Positions 48,517-59,624 of a stretch of DNA of 64,000 nucleotides are shown here, in pieces. Numbering within the stretch: the stretch's first letter is position 1; each line of letters opens with the position of its first letter. The DNA is from Rubrivivax sp. (GTDB taxonomy: Bacteria; Pseudomonadota; Gammaproteobacteria; Burkholderiales; Burkholderiaceae_C), in NCBI GenBank assembly GCA_019635285.1, contig JAHBZS010000002.1:1-64000 (forward strand), written 5' to 3'. The notes below the pieces were generated by a model. The model was given only the letters and a program-made list of their open reading frames with translations, had not been told where the DNA came from and ran no database searches. Position numbers and translations under genes: made by a program.

Positions 48517-48627
48517 GCGTGTCCTCTCGTGGGTGGGTGGTCGGTCAAGCATAGCCGCAGCACCGCCGCCGACGCACAATCGCCAGCACACAGCCGCCCG
48601 CTGCGGCACCCAAGGAGGAGAGCCAGC

Positions 48628-49437
48628 ATGACCCGCAGATCCACGCACGCCGGACGCACCGCACTCGTCACCGGAGCCTCTTCGGGCATCGGCGAGGAGC
48701 TCGCGCGCTGCTTCGCCAAGGGGGGGCTGGACCTGGTGCTGGTGGCCCGCAGCGCCGACAAGCTACGCGCGCTGGCGTCGGACCTGCAGGCCGCGCACGG
48801 CGTCACGGTCCACGTGCAGCCGGCCGACCTGTCGCAGCCGGGCGCCGCGGCGACGCTGGCCGCTGCGCTGAAGCGCCGGCGCCTGACGGTGGATGTGCTG
48901 GTCAACAACGCCGGCGTGCTGGAGCAGGGCGCCTTCTGCGATATCGCGCCATCGCGGCACCAGGAACTCATCGCGCTGAATGTCGCGGGCCTGACCGCCA
49001 TGCTGGCGCAGTTCCTGCCCGGCATGCGCGAGCGCGGCTGGGGCCGGGTGCTCAACGTGGCGTCGATCGCCGCCTTCCAGCCGGTGCCGACGCTGGCCAC
49101 CTATGCGGCCACCAAGGCCTATGTGCTGTCGCTGACCGAGGCGCTGTCCGAGGAACTCAAGGGCAGCGGCGTCAGCCTGACCGCCTTGTGCCCGGGCATC
49201 ACGGCCACGCCGATGGTCAGTCGCGCCACCGAGAGCAGCCAGGGCATGCTGCAGGTGCCCAGCTTCATGGTGGGCGACCCGGCGCAGGTGGCCGCCGAGG
49301 GCTACCGGGCCTGCATGCGCGGCGAGGTGATCCGCGTGCCCGGTGTGGTCAATTTGGCCGGCACCTTGGCGGCGCGCGCCACGCCGAAATGGCTGCTGCG
49401 CGGCCTCAGCGGGCTGATGGCCCGGCGGGGCCTGTAG
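48628..49437 (+). CDS. short-chain dehydrogenase/reductase
   Basis: A 269-residue classical SDR with the Rossmann motif TGASSGIG, the NNAG motif, the catalytic Ser in NVASIAAF and YAATK. The C-terminal part is about 40 residues longer than the minimal SDR and ends GLSGLMARRGL. AAGGAGGA precedes the ATG. Substrate unknown; similar proteins act on fatty or steroid-like alcohols. Confidence 0.92.
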   Translation: MTRRSTHAGRTALVTGASSGIGEELARCFAKGGLDLVLVARSADKLRALASDLQAAHGVTVHVQPADLSQPGAAATLAAALKRRRLTVDVLVNNAGVLEQGAFCDIAPSRHQELIALNVAGLTAMLAQFLPGMRERGWGRVLNVASIAAFQPVPTLATYAATKAYVLSLTEALSEELKGSGVSLTALCPGITATPMVSRATESSQGMLQVPSFMVGDPAQVAAEGYRACMRGEVIRVPGVVNLAGTLAARATPKWLLRGLSGLMARRGL

Positions 49438-49443
49438 AAGGCG

Positions 49444-49629
49444 CTATCTCAGCGCGATGCCGTAGGGCCCCAGCGCCGCCACCTCACGGCGGCCGCGGTC
49501 GAGCTGGCGCATCCGGGTCTCCAGATCGTGCAGATCGAGCGCCTCGGACAGGTACTGCTCGTCGCTGTAGGGCACGTCGGCCGACGTGGGAACCAGCAGA
49601 CGGGCCAGGGCATGGAAAAGGGAAAGCAT
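49444..49629 (-). CDS. DUF3563 small protein
   Basis: A 61-residue protein with DEQYLSEALDLHDLETRMRQ, the DUF3563 pattern (tyrosine, then acidic helix with DLERRMRELD). The family is short and largely betaproteobacterial, with no known function. A GGTGGA lies upstream. An alternative frame over the same bases lacks this pattern. Confidence 0.8.
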   Translation of the reverse strand: MLSLFHALARLLVPTSADVPYSDEQYLSEALDLHDLETRMRQLDRGRREVAALGPYGIALR

Positions 49630-49722
49630 TTCAATCCACCAGGGGATGATTCAACACAGCCATCATTCTAAGGGTTAACCCTAGATCATGCTCCCTAACA
49701 GCCCAACTGGGACAATCGCCTC

Positions 49723-51915
<2,193 letters not shown>

Positions 51916-51918
51916 CGA

Positions 51919-51948
51919 CCGATCTGCGGCGTTCGCGCCACAGATCGG
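51919..51948 (+). terminator. weak hairpin after ygiQ
   Basis: CCGATCTG and CAGATCGG form an 8-bp stem with a 14-base loop right after the ygiQ stop. No T-tract follows, so termination is uncertain. Confidence 0.3.
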
Positions 51949-52078
51949 CATGCCACGCATGGCCGCGGGGCCAATGCCTATATGTTGCGTCGCGATACGT
52001 GAGATATGCTGCACTCAAGACGCTCCGGCCTGTGGCTGAGACAGTCTGAAAAAGTACTAGTCGTTGGGGGAAGCGGGC

Positions 52079-52768
52079 ATGAGCAGCTGTGAATTGGGCT
52101 TGACGCTCAATGTGGTGTCGTCGCACCAGGATCTTCTGGATGCGTGTCTGGTGCGAGCTCAGGCTTACGGACACCACATGCCCGAGTTGGGACAGAAGCT
52201 GCTCGAACCCGACGCACTGGACCACGACCCCGGCACGACGGTCTTCATCTGCCGCGACAAGCTGACCGGCTTGTGCACCGGCACCATGCGCATCCAGTCG
52301 AGTAGCTACGGCCCGTTGCTGATGGAAGGCAGCTTGCGCCTGCCGCCTTGGCTGGACAGTGTCAGCCGTGTCGAGATTACCCGCTTGGCGGTGCGAGTCG
52401 GTGCCGACCCGTTGACGCGCTTGTGCCTCTGGAAGGCGAGCTATCTCTTCTGCATGGCCAACCAGCTTCAGTGGATGGTGGTCGGTGCGCGCAACGAGGC
52501 CTTGATACGCAATTACCGGCGGCTGGGTTTTGTCGATGTCTTCGCGCCTGACCAAATGATGCCGCTCGCGCACACCGGTGGGCTGCCGCACCGCATCCTG
52601 GCCCTGGACAACAACGTGCTGAAGCGCCGCTGGGGCGAGACGCGCCACCCGCTGTATCAGTTCTTCTTCGAGACGCAGCACGCCGACCTGGAAGCATCGA
52701 CGATGCCCGTGCTGCACACCGTGCCCGGCGACGCGGCCGAAGGCCGGCATCTGCCGGCCCTTGCCTGA
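52079..52768 (+). CDS. FeeM-like N-acyl amino acid synthase / GNAT-fold acyltransferase
   Basis: A 229-residue protein of the FeeM/autoinducer-synthase-like GNAT group. Visible family parts are RAQAYGHHMPELG, VFICRDKLTGLCTGTMRIQS, SRVEITRLAVR, and GARNEALIRNYRRLGF. These enzymes join acyl chains from acyl carrier protein to an amino acid amine. The ATG at 52079 follows GGGGGAAG; a TTG five codons upstream is also in frame. It converges on a hybrid histidine kinase with a 12-bp gap. Confidence 0.8.
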   Translation: MSSCELGLTLNVVSSHQDLLDACLVRAQAYGHHMPELGQKLLEPDALDHDPGTTVFICRDKLTGLCTGTMRIQSSSYGPLLMEGSLRLPPWLDSVSRVEITRLAVRVGADPLTRLCLWKASYLFCMANQLQWMVVGARNEALIRNYRRLGFVDVFAPDQMMPLAHTGGLPHRILALDNNVLKRRWGETRHPLYQFFFETQHADLEASTMPVLHTVPGDAAEGRHLPALA

Positions 52769-52780
52769 CGCGCTTCGGCG

Positions 52781-54661
52781 TCAGCTGGTCACCGCGACTT
52801 TTCGTCGGGTCCAGCGCTGCAGCACACGCTGCAGGTCTTCGCGCGTGTAGGGCTTGGACATGAAATCGTCCATGCCTGCATTCAGGCAAAGCTGGCGGTT
52901 GATGTCGGAGGTGGTCGCAGTCAGCGCGACGACAGGCACCCGCGGCAGGCCGAGGCACTCCTCCTGCTTGCGAATCTCGCGTGTTGCCATCATCCCGTCC
53001 ATCGTCGGCATGCGGCAGTCCATCAACACCAAGTCGGGCCGATCAGTCTCGCGCAGCGCTTGGTGCACCGCGAGGCGACCGTCCTTCACGCGCTCGGCGT
53101 TGATGCCCATGTGCTCCAGGTAGGCAGTAGCGATCACTGCGTTGACGTCGTCATCCTCGGCGATCAGCACGCGGCACGTGCTGGGTCCGTCCGCCAGCAG
53201 GTGGTCGAACGTTTCCGGCACAGCCGCGGGCTCGGTAGGTGCCGCCGCCGGCAGCATTGCCGTAAAGAGCGCACAAGTGCCCACACCGACCTGGCTGCGC
53301 ATGCTGATGTCGCCGCCCATGGCCTGCGCGATGTCGCGTGCGATGGTCAAGCCCAGTCCGGTGCCTTCGAAAGGCCGGGACGCAGCGCCACCAACCTGGC
53401 GGAACGCCTCGAACACATGGGCCAAGTCCTCCGCCTCGATGCCGGGCCCGGTGTCTTGCACTTCTGCACTGAGTCGGCCTGTCTCGGTATCGCGCATCAG
53501 TGTGAGCGTGATCGTGCCCCGCTGCGTGAACTTGACGGCATTGCCCAGCAGGTTGTGCAGCACCTGGCGCACGCGTGCTGGATCGCCGGTGACCCAGCAG
53601 GGCTCGTCCAGCTGCAGGTTGAGTGTGAACTCCAGCCCCTTCTCGACGGCGCGGACCGTGTAGAGGTCGGCCAGGTTCTGCACCACCGCCCCCAGCTCGA
53701 AGCGCTCGCGGCGCATCGCAAACTGCCCGGCCTCGATGCGCGAGATGTCGAGGAGGTCGTTGATCAGTCCCAGCAGGTGGGTGCCCGACGACTCGATCAG
53801 TTCCAGACGACGTGTCACCACGCTGTCACTGGCATCCAGACGCAACAGGCGCGTCACACCCAGGATGCCGTGCAGCGGGGTGCGCAGCTCATGGCTCACA
53901 TTGCTGATGAACTGTGTCTTCACCGCGCTTTGGCGCAGGGCCAGCTTCAGTGCTTCGTCCTTCTCGAGCGACAGTGCCTGCGCGCGCAGGCGCAGCGTCA
54001 GCATATCCACCAGGCGCTTTTCCGAGGCCACGGCGGTCGCCAGCAGCAGTCCGAGCAGCATCAGCAGTCCGGTGCCGGCGATCGACCCGATCTGATCGCC
54101 ACGCGTGAGCAGGCCCAGCGCGGTGAGCGTGAGGATGGGTGCCACGTAGGCGGCGGTCGAGCGCTTGCTGAACTGCAGGCCGAAGGTGGCGACGCAGGAT
54201 ACGCAGCCCATGACCACGCAGGCCAGTGCCGCCAGTTCGACTGGCGAAGACATCAACGTGTAGCCGGCCGCGCCCCACACGATGCCGTCGGCCAAGAGCC
54301 AGCCGTCCGTCGTACGGCTCCAGCCTGGGCCACCGGGCCGGCCCAGCCGGTCGTAGTGCACGCTGATGCAGATGCGCGCCGCAGCGACGCCCAATTTGGC
54401 CACCAGCCAGCCATCGACGATCCAGGCGGGCAGCGCCGTACCGCGCAACTGCAGCGCCAGGAACACGGCAAACGCGGTAGCTACCAACGTGCCCAGCCGG
54501 GTGTGGCCGAGCACCATGTTCAGCTGCTCGTTGCAGACCTCGGGCAACAGTGCCGCGTCGACCTTGGTACCGAAGCGCTCGCCAAATCGGGACGCACGAA
54601 AGGACACCGGCACATCGCCCTGGCCCTGGCCCTGGATCGAAATGCGCGGTGCGTCGTTCAC
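52781..54661 (-). CDS. membrane hybrid sensor histidine kinase
   Basis: A 626-residue protein with an N-terminal membrane sensor of about six or seven helices (55-215), a coiled-coil link, HisKA with phosphoacceptor H257 (FISNVSHELRTPLHG), an HATPase domain (LLGNAVKFTQ, DTGPGI, GTGLGL) and a C-terminal receiver with D548 (LVLMDCRMPTMDG). The start is a GTG that overlaps the stop of the upstream gene. No separate response regulator or phosphotransfer gene lies adjacent, so the output is unknown; the neighbouring acyltransferase hints at a lipid-signal link. Confidence 0.93.
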   Translation of the reverse strand: MNDAPRISIQGQGQGDVPVSFRASRFGERFGTKVDAALLPEVCNEQLNMVLGHTRLGTLVATAFAVFLALQLRGTALPAWIVDGWLVAKLGVAAARICISVHYDRLGRPGGPGWSRTTDGWLLADGIVWGAAGYTLMSSPVELAALACVVMGCVSCVATFGLQFSKRSTAAYVAPILTLTALGLLTRGDQIGSIAGTGLLMLLGLLLATAVASEKRLVDMLTLRLRAQALSLEKDEALKLALRQSAVKTQFISNVSHELRTPLHGILGVTRLLRLDASDSVVTRRLELIESSGTHLLGLINDLLDISRIEAGQFAMRRERFELGAVVQNLADLYTVRAVEKGLEFTLNLQLDEPCWVTGDPARVRQVLHNLLGNAVKFTQRGTITLTLMRDTETGRLSAEVQDTGPGIEAEDLAHVFEAFRQVGGAASRPFEGTGLGLTIARDIAQAMGGDISMRSQVGVGTCALFTAMLPAAAPTEPAAVPETFDHLLADGPSTCRVLIAEDDDVNAVIATAYLEHMGINAERVKDGRLAVHQALRETDRPDLVLMDCRMPTMDGMMATREIRKQEECLGLPRVPVVALTATTSDINRQLCLNAGMDDFMSKPYTREDLQRVLQRWTRRKVAVTS

Positions 54662-55014
54662 GACTCGGTGGTCAAGGCGTCAAAACCCGTCGGCACCTCG
54701 ATGTGCAGCGTCTCGCAGGCGGTGCGGAACATCGCCAGCCGTTCGCCGGCTGCCAGGCCTTCGGTGCCTCCGGTGAGTTCCTTGGCGAATTGTGTCATCG
54801 CCTCGTGGCGATAACGGGCCAGCGAGCGTTGCCAGTCGCGCAGGAGCTCCAGCTTGACCAGGCTGGAACAGGCGAGGAAATCGCTGGTCAGCCGGATCGA
54901 CCCGCGCCCCAGTTCGAGGTCGGCGTACAGGCCGCTCAGCGGCAGCTGGAATTCGTCCGCATCGGAGGTGCCGGTATGCCGCATCGGAGCAACGCTTGGC
55001 GCAAGGTCTTTCAT
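54658..55014 (-). CDS. hypothetical protein coupled to the hybrid kinase
   Basis: A 118-residue cytosolic, mostly helical protein with no membrane segment. Segments LTSDFLACSSLVKLELLRDW and LARYRHEAMTQFAKELTGG look amphipathic. I recognise no family. A GCGAGGAGA site precedes the ATG and its stop overlaps the kinase start (GTGA), so it is made with the kinase and may modulate it. Confidence 0.75.
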   Translation of the reverse strand: MKDLAPSVAPMRHTGTSDADEFQLPLSGLYADLELGRGSIRLTSDFLACSSLVKLELLRDWQRSLARYRHEAMTQFAKELTGGTEGLAAGERLAMFRTACETLHIEVPTGFDALTTES

Positions 55015-55182
55015 CGGGTCTCCTCGCTCATGACCGGCCTGATTCTGGGACGGGCCGGCGCCGCAGAAGCGTCCGTAAGCTTGTGTATCCGACCCTTTTC
55101 TCGCGGTTCGCGTCTGCAGGCGCTGCCATGAACGGGTGTTCAGCCGCGATCATGCCACCGCGGCCACGCGCGCAAAAGCCAA

Positions 55183-55758
55183 CTAATGCGCGCTCTCGCC
55201 GGGGCCTGGCCGGGGCGGCACGAACAGGTCCGGCGCGCCGGTCGGGCTGGCGCCTTCAAGGGTCAGCAGCTGCAGCTTCGTCTGCAGGCCGCCCCGGGCG
55301 GAGAAGCCGCCCGGCCGGCCATCGGCACCCAGCACACGGTGACAGGGCACCACCGGCGCAAATGGGTTGCGGGCCAGCGCGCGGCCGACGGCGCGTGCCA
55401 GCAGGCGATCGCCCAACTGCGCGGCGACCTCGCCGTAGGTGAGGGTGGCGCCGCAGGGGATGCGGCGCACGACCTCGTAGACGCGGCCGTCCAGCGCCGG
55501 CACGCGCGCCAGGTCCAGCGGCACCTGCGAAAGGTCCACGGTCTCGCCGCGCAGCAGCGCCGCAATGCCTGCGGTGAGCTGCTGCACCCAGGCGGGCGGC
55601 GGCACTTCGGGGGCGCCGGGCACCCGCCGCCGCAGCCGCGCGCGCAGCGCCGCCGCATCGGGCTCGGGCAGCTGCGCGGCGCACAGGCCGCGTGCGTTCC
55701 AGGCCACGCCGCAGGGCCCGAGCGCGGTGTCGAACAGCGCAAAGCCCGCGGCCTTCAT
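55183..55758 (-). CDS. ogt: methylated-DNA-protein cysteine methyltransferase
   Basis: A 191-residue O6-alkylguanine-DNA alkyltransferase. The acceptor cysteine lies in VVPCHRVLG; the helix-turn-helix YGEVAAQLGDRLLARAVGRAL and NPFAPV complete the DNA-binding domain. There is no Ada domain, so this is the Ogt-like repair enzyme. It overlaps the DedA gene by 4 bp. Confidence 0.93.
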   Translation of the reverse strand: MKAAGFALFDTALGPCGVAWNARGLCAAQLPEPDAAALRARLRRRVPGAPEVPPPAWVQQLTAGIAALLRGETVDLSQVPLDLARVPALDGRVYEVVRRIPCGATLTYGEVAAQLGDRLLARAVGRALARNPFAPVVPCHRVLGADGRPGGFSARGGLQTKLQLLTLEGASPTGAPDLFVPPRPGPGESAH

Positions 55759-56336
55759 GGCGCCCTGCGGTGCCGCCAGCGCCACCACAGCGGCAGCACC
55801 ATCGCCGCCAGCAGCAGCACCACCAGCACGCCTTCTTCGACATCGCGCAGGTCCTTCAGCCACCACTGCAGCGCGTTGCCGAACTGGTAGCCCAGCAGCG
55901 CGAACGCGGTGGACCACAGGGCCGCCCCCAGCAGGTTGAACAGCACGAACTTCCAGGGCGGCACGCCCAGCGCGCCCAGTGCGATGGGCCCCGCCGTGCG
56001 CAGGCCATACAGGAAGCGCACGCTGAAGATCGCCACGTTGGGATGGCGCTGCAGCAGCGGCTGCAGGCGTTCCAGTTCGGCTTGCAGGGTCGGGAAGCGC
56101 GCCAGCAGCCGCGGGCCGTGGCGTCGCCCCAGATAGAAGTAGATCTGGTCCCCCAGGGTGCTGGCGACGAAGGCCAGCGCCACCACCCAGCGCAGTTCCA
56201 GCAGGCCGCGGTGCGCCGCAAAGCCGGCGGCGAGCAGCACCGATTCGCCCTCGAGCAGCGTGCCGACGAAGACCATTGCGTAGCCGTACTGGGCGACCAG
56301 CGCGGACACGCTCAACGACGAGGCCATGCGCGGCAT
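55755..56336 (-). CDS. DedA family membrane protein
   Basis: A 193-residue membrane protein with the SNARE-associated/DedA pattern: GTLLEGESVLLAAGFAAHRG, STLGDQIYFYLGRRHG and RFLYGLRTAGPIALGALG with conserved acidic and arginine residues. DedA proteins are implicated in lipid-carrier flipping and envelope homeostasis. An ATG three codons later is an alternative. The gene is coupled to ogt. Confidence 0.92.
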   Translation of the reverse strand: MPRMASSLSVSALVAQYGYAMVFVGTLLEGESVLLAAGFAAHRGLLELRWVVALAFVASTLGDQIYFYLGRRHGPRLLARFPTLQAELERLQPLLQRHPNVAIFSVRFLYGLRTAGPIALGALGVPPWKFVLFNLLGAALWSTAFALLGYQFGNALQWWLKDLRDVEEGVLVVLLLAAMVLPLWWRWRHRRAP

Positions 56337-56412
56337 TGTGCAGCGCGGCGGCGGCGCGTCGCCGGGCGATCGGCTACCCTTGCCGGCCGCCTGCGGGCGG
56401 TTGCTGGAGACC

Positions 56413-58335
56413 GTGTTGTTCGCCGCCTTCGAGAAACTCGTGCCACCCTATCCGCCGGGCGCGCCGCTGCGTCCGCCGCGTGGCTTCATGCGCTTCGTCT
56501 GGGCGTGCAGCCTGGGCCTGCGCCGCTACATCGTGCTGATGACGCTGTTCACGGCGGCCATCGGCGTGTTCGAGGCGCTGCTCTTCGCCATGCTGGGCAG
56601 AATCGTCGACTGGCTCGGCCCGGTGGCCCCCGACCGGCTGTGGGCCGAGCACGGCAGCACCCTGGGGCTGCTGGCGCTGGTGCTGCTGGCCAGCACGCTG
56701 CTGGTGGCGCTGCAGACGATGTTCAAGCACCAGGCGATGGCCGGCAACTTCCCGATGCGCCTGCGCTGGAACTTCCATCGCCTGCTGCTGCAGCAGAGCA
56801 TGAACTTCTACCAGGACGAGTTCGCCGGCCGCATCGCCACCAAGCTGATGCAGACCGCGCTGGCCGTGCGCGACGTGTGGATGATCCTGGCCGACATCCT
56901 GGTGTTCGTGCTGATCTATTTCGTCACCATGGTGGCGGTGGTCGGCGGCTTCGACGCTTTGCTGCTGCTGCCCTTCGTCGTCTGGGTGCTGCTGTACCTG
57001 CTGGCGCTGCGCTTCTTCGTGCCGCGGCTGGCGACGAGCGCCAAGGCGCAGGCCGATGCGCGCTCGCTGATGACCGGGCGCATCACCGACGCCTACACCA
57101 ACATCGCCACCGTCAAGCTGTTCTCGCACGCCGGCCGCGAGGCCGGCTACGCGCGCAGCGCGATGCAGGAGTTCCTGACCACGGTGTACGCGCAGATGCG
57201 GCTGGTCAGCGGCTTCGAGATCATGAACCACCTGCTCGGCATCGGCCTGATCCTGGCCACCGCCGGCGCCACGCTGGCCTTGTGGTCCAAAGGGCAGGTG
57301 GGCGTGGGCGCGGTGGCCGCGGCCACCGCCATGGCGCTGCGGCTCAACGGCATCTCGCACTGGGTGATGTGGGAGATGGCCAACCTGTTCGAGCAGGTGG
57401 GCACGGTGCAGGACGGCATCAACACCTTGTCGCGGCCGCAGACCGTGCTGGACCGGCCCGACGCCGTGCCGCTGCAGGTCACGCGCGGCGAACTGCGCTT
57501 CGAGGACCTGAGCTTCCGCTACGGCGCCGGCCACGGGCCGCGCGTGGTGGACCGGCTGACGCTGCAGGTGCGGCCGGGCGAAAAGATCGGACTCGTCGGC
57601 CGTTCCGGCGCCGGCAAGAGCACCATCGTCAACCTGCTGCTGCGTTTCTACGACGTCGAATCCGGCCGCATCCTCATCGACGGCGTGGACATCGCCGGCG
57701 TCACGCAGGACAGCCTGCGCGCGCAGATCGGCATGGTCACGCAGGACACCTCGCTGCTGCACCGTTCGGTGCGTGACAACATCCTCTACGGCCGGCCCGA
57801 TGCCACCGAGCAGGACATGGTCGCCGCCGCCATGCGCGCCGAGGCGCACGAGTTCATCCTGTCGCTGAGCGACCCGGCCGGCCGCAAGGGCTACGACGCC
57901 CATGTCGGCGAACGCGGCGTCAAGCTGTCGGGCGGCCAGCGGCAGCGCATCGCCATCGCGCGGGTGATGCTCAAGGACGCGCCGATCCTGCTGCTGGACG
58001 AGGCCACCAGCGCGCTGGACAGCGAGGTCGAAGCCGCCATCCAGGCCAGCCTGTACCGCCTGATGGAAGGCAAGACGGTGGTGGCCATCGCCCACCGGCT
58101 GTCGACCATCGCCGCCATGGACCGGCTGGTGGTGCTGGACAAGGGCCGCATCGTCGAGACCGGCGACCACCGCAGCCTGCTGGCGCAGGGCGCGCTCTAT
58201 GCCCGGCTGTGGGCGCACCAGAGCGGCGGCTTCCTGGTCGACAGCGGGGACGACGACGCGCCGCTGGCCGACGCGCTGCCGCCGGCGGATGCGCCGGCCG
58301 ACCGCACGCTGACGGTGCCACCCGCATTTCGGTGA
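56413..58335 (+). CDS. ABC exporter, fused membrane and ATPase domains
   Basis: A 640-residue half-transporter: six helices in residues 25-330, then an ATPase with Walker A GRSGAGKST (about 396), signature LSGGQRQRIA, Walker B ILLLDEATSALD and the H-loop IAHRLS. It fits the B-family lipid/multidrug exporters. The GTG at 56413, preceded by GGAGA, is preferred over the ATG at 56326, which lies in sequence unlike the family and overlaps the divergent DedA gene. Substrate unknown. Confidence 0.9.
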   Translation: MLFAAFEKLVPPYPPGAPLRPPRGFMRFVWACSLGLRRYIVLMTLFTAAIGVFEALLFAMLGRIVDWLGPVAPDRLWAEHGSTLGLLALVLLASTLLVALQTMFKHQAMAGNFPMRLRWNFHRLLLQQSMNFYQDEFAGRIATKLMQTALAVRDVWMILADILVFVLIYFVTMVAVVGGFDALLLLPFVVWVLLYLLALRFFVPRLATSAKAQADARSLMTGRITDAYTNIATVKLFSHAGREAGYARSAMQEFLTTVYAQMRLVSGFEIMNHLLGIGLILATAGATLALWSKGQVGVGAVAAATAMALRLNGISHWVMWEMANLFEQVGTVQDGINTLSRPQTVLDRPDAVPLQVTRGELRFEDLSFRYGAGHGPRVVDRLTLQVRPGEKIGLVGRSGAGKSTIVNLLLRFYDVESGRILIDGVDIAGVTQDSLRAQIGMVTQDTSLLHRSVRDNILYGRPDATEQDMVAAAMRAEAHEFILSLSDPAGRKGYDAHVGERGVKLSGGQRQRIAIARVMLKDAPILLLDEATSALDSEVEAAIQASLYRLMEGKTVVAIAHRLSTIAAMDRLVVLDKGRIVETGDHRSLLAQGALYARLWAHQSGGFLVDSGDDDAPLADALPPADAPADRTLTVPPAFR

Positions 58336-58435
58336 CAAGCTGCGCTGCAGCGCGACGGCGCCTCCGGGCCGGCGCTCAAGCCGCGGCCGGCGCGGCCGAA
58401 AAGCGGCGTCACACGCCCGCCGCACGCCGCCGTCG

Positions 58436-59545
58436 ATGCAGATCAGCTTGCCCCACCAGACGCAGGATTGGCTGTTCGGCAGCGACCCGAAGCAGCGCAT
58501 CCGCCTGCGCCGCACGCTGGGGGCCTCGGGCATCTACCTGCTGGCGGCGATCGGCCAGTGGTGGTCGGCCGAACTCGAGCTGGCCCAGCCGCAGCTCGCG
58601 CATGCGTTGATCCTGTGTCTGGCGCCGGGCCTGTGCGGCTTCTACCTGCTGATGCGCAGCGGTCTGAACCAGCCTTTCGCCGACCCGGCGCTGACCCTGC
58701 AGCAGATGGTGTTCGCCATCGTCGCCATGGCCGCGGCCTACGTCATCAACCCGCCGGTGCGCGGCATGCTGCTGATGATCGTCGCGCTGGTGCTGATGTA
58801 CGCAGCCTTCATGCTCAGCCCGCGCGCCTCGCGTGCGCTGGGCTTCTTCGCGGTGACCCTGCTCGGCCTGGTGATGCTGGCCATGGCCACCTACGCGCCG
58901 CAGGTCTTCGACCCGACCATCGAGGCCATCCACTTCGTGTTCGCCGCGGTGATCCTGCCGGTGGTCTCCATGCTGGCCGGCGACCTGTCGGCGATGCGCA
59001 CGCGGCTCAAGGAGCAGAAGGCCGAGCTGCAGGACGCGCTGGCGCGCATCCACAAGCTGGCCACGCGCGACGACCTGACCGGCCTGATCAACCGCCGTCA
59101 CATGGAAGAGCTGGCCACGCTGGAGCAGCGCCGCGCGCAGCGCAACGGCGGCCTGCCGTGCCTGTGCCTGGTCGACATCGACCACTTCAAGCGCATCAAC
59201 GACGTGCACGGCCACGCCGCCGGCGACGAGGTGCTGCGGCTGTTCGCGCGCCATGCGTCGGCGTCGATGCGCGAGACCGACGTGCTGGCGCGCTGGGGCG
59301 GCGAGGAATTCTTGGTGATGCTGCCGGACACGCGGCCCGAGGAGGCGCGCACGGGTTTCGAGCGGCTCAAGCGCGTGCTGTCGCGCGACGAGGCCTGGGG
59401 CGGGCGCCTGCACCTGCGCGTGAGCTTCTCCGCCGGGCTGACCGCGTGGCGTCCGGGCGAGACGCTGCGCGACGCCTTGGCGCGCGCCGACCACGCGCTG
59501 TACGAAGCCAAGGCCAGCGGGCGCGACCGGCTGGTCGAGCGCTGA
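58436..59545 (+). CDS. membrane-bound diguanylate cyclase
   Basis: A 369-residue protein with an N-terminal membrane region of about six helices (30-185), a short coiled coil, and a GGDEF domain (205-369). The active site is GGEEF (288-292), and the inhibitory I-site RETD (279-282) sits exactly five residues upstream, so product inhibition by c-di-GMP is expected. No EAL or PAS domain is present. Confidence 0.94.
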   Translation: MQISLPHQTQDWLFGSDPKQRIRLRRTLGASGIYLLAAIGQWWSAELELAQPQLAHALILCLAPGLCGFYLLMRSGLNQPFADPALTLQQMVFAIVAMAAAYVINPPVRGMLLMIVALVLMYAAFMLSPRASRALGFFAVTLLGLVMLAMATYAPQVFDPTIEAIHFVFAAVILPVVSMLAGDLSAMRTRLKEQKAELQDALARIHKLATRDDLTGLINRRHMEELATLEQRRAQRNGGLPCLCLVDIDHFKRINDVHGHAAGDEVLRLFARHASASMRETDVLARWGGEEFLVMLPDTRPEEARTGFERLKRVLSRDEAWGGRLHLRVSFSAGLTAWRPGETLRDALARADHALYEAKASGRDRLVER

Positions 59546-59624
59546 GGGCCGGCGCCGTGGGCGCCTTGCACTACTTTACATAGGCCTGCAAGGCCGGCAA
59601 CAGCGCGCCGGCAGACTGCCGGCC

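Noticed and set aside
49449-49634. Alternative 61-codon frame over the DUF3563 gene
   Set aside because: Only the other frame has the DUF3563 pattern; this one is Arg/Ser/Pro-rich.
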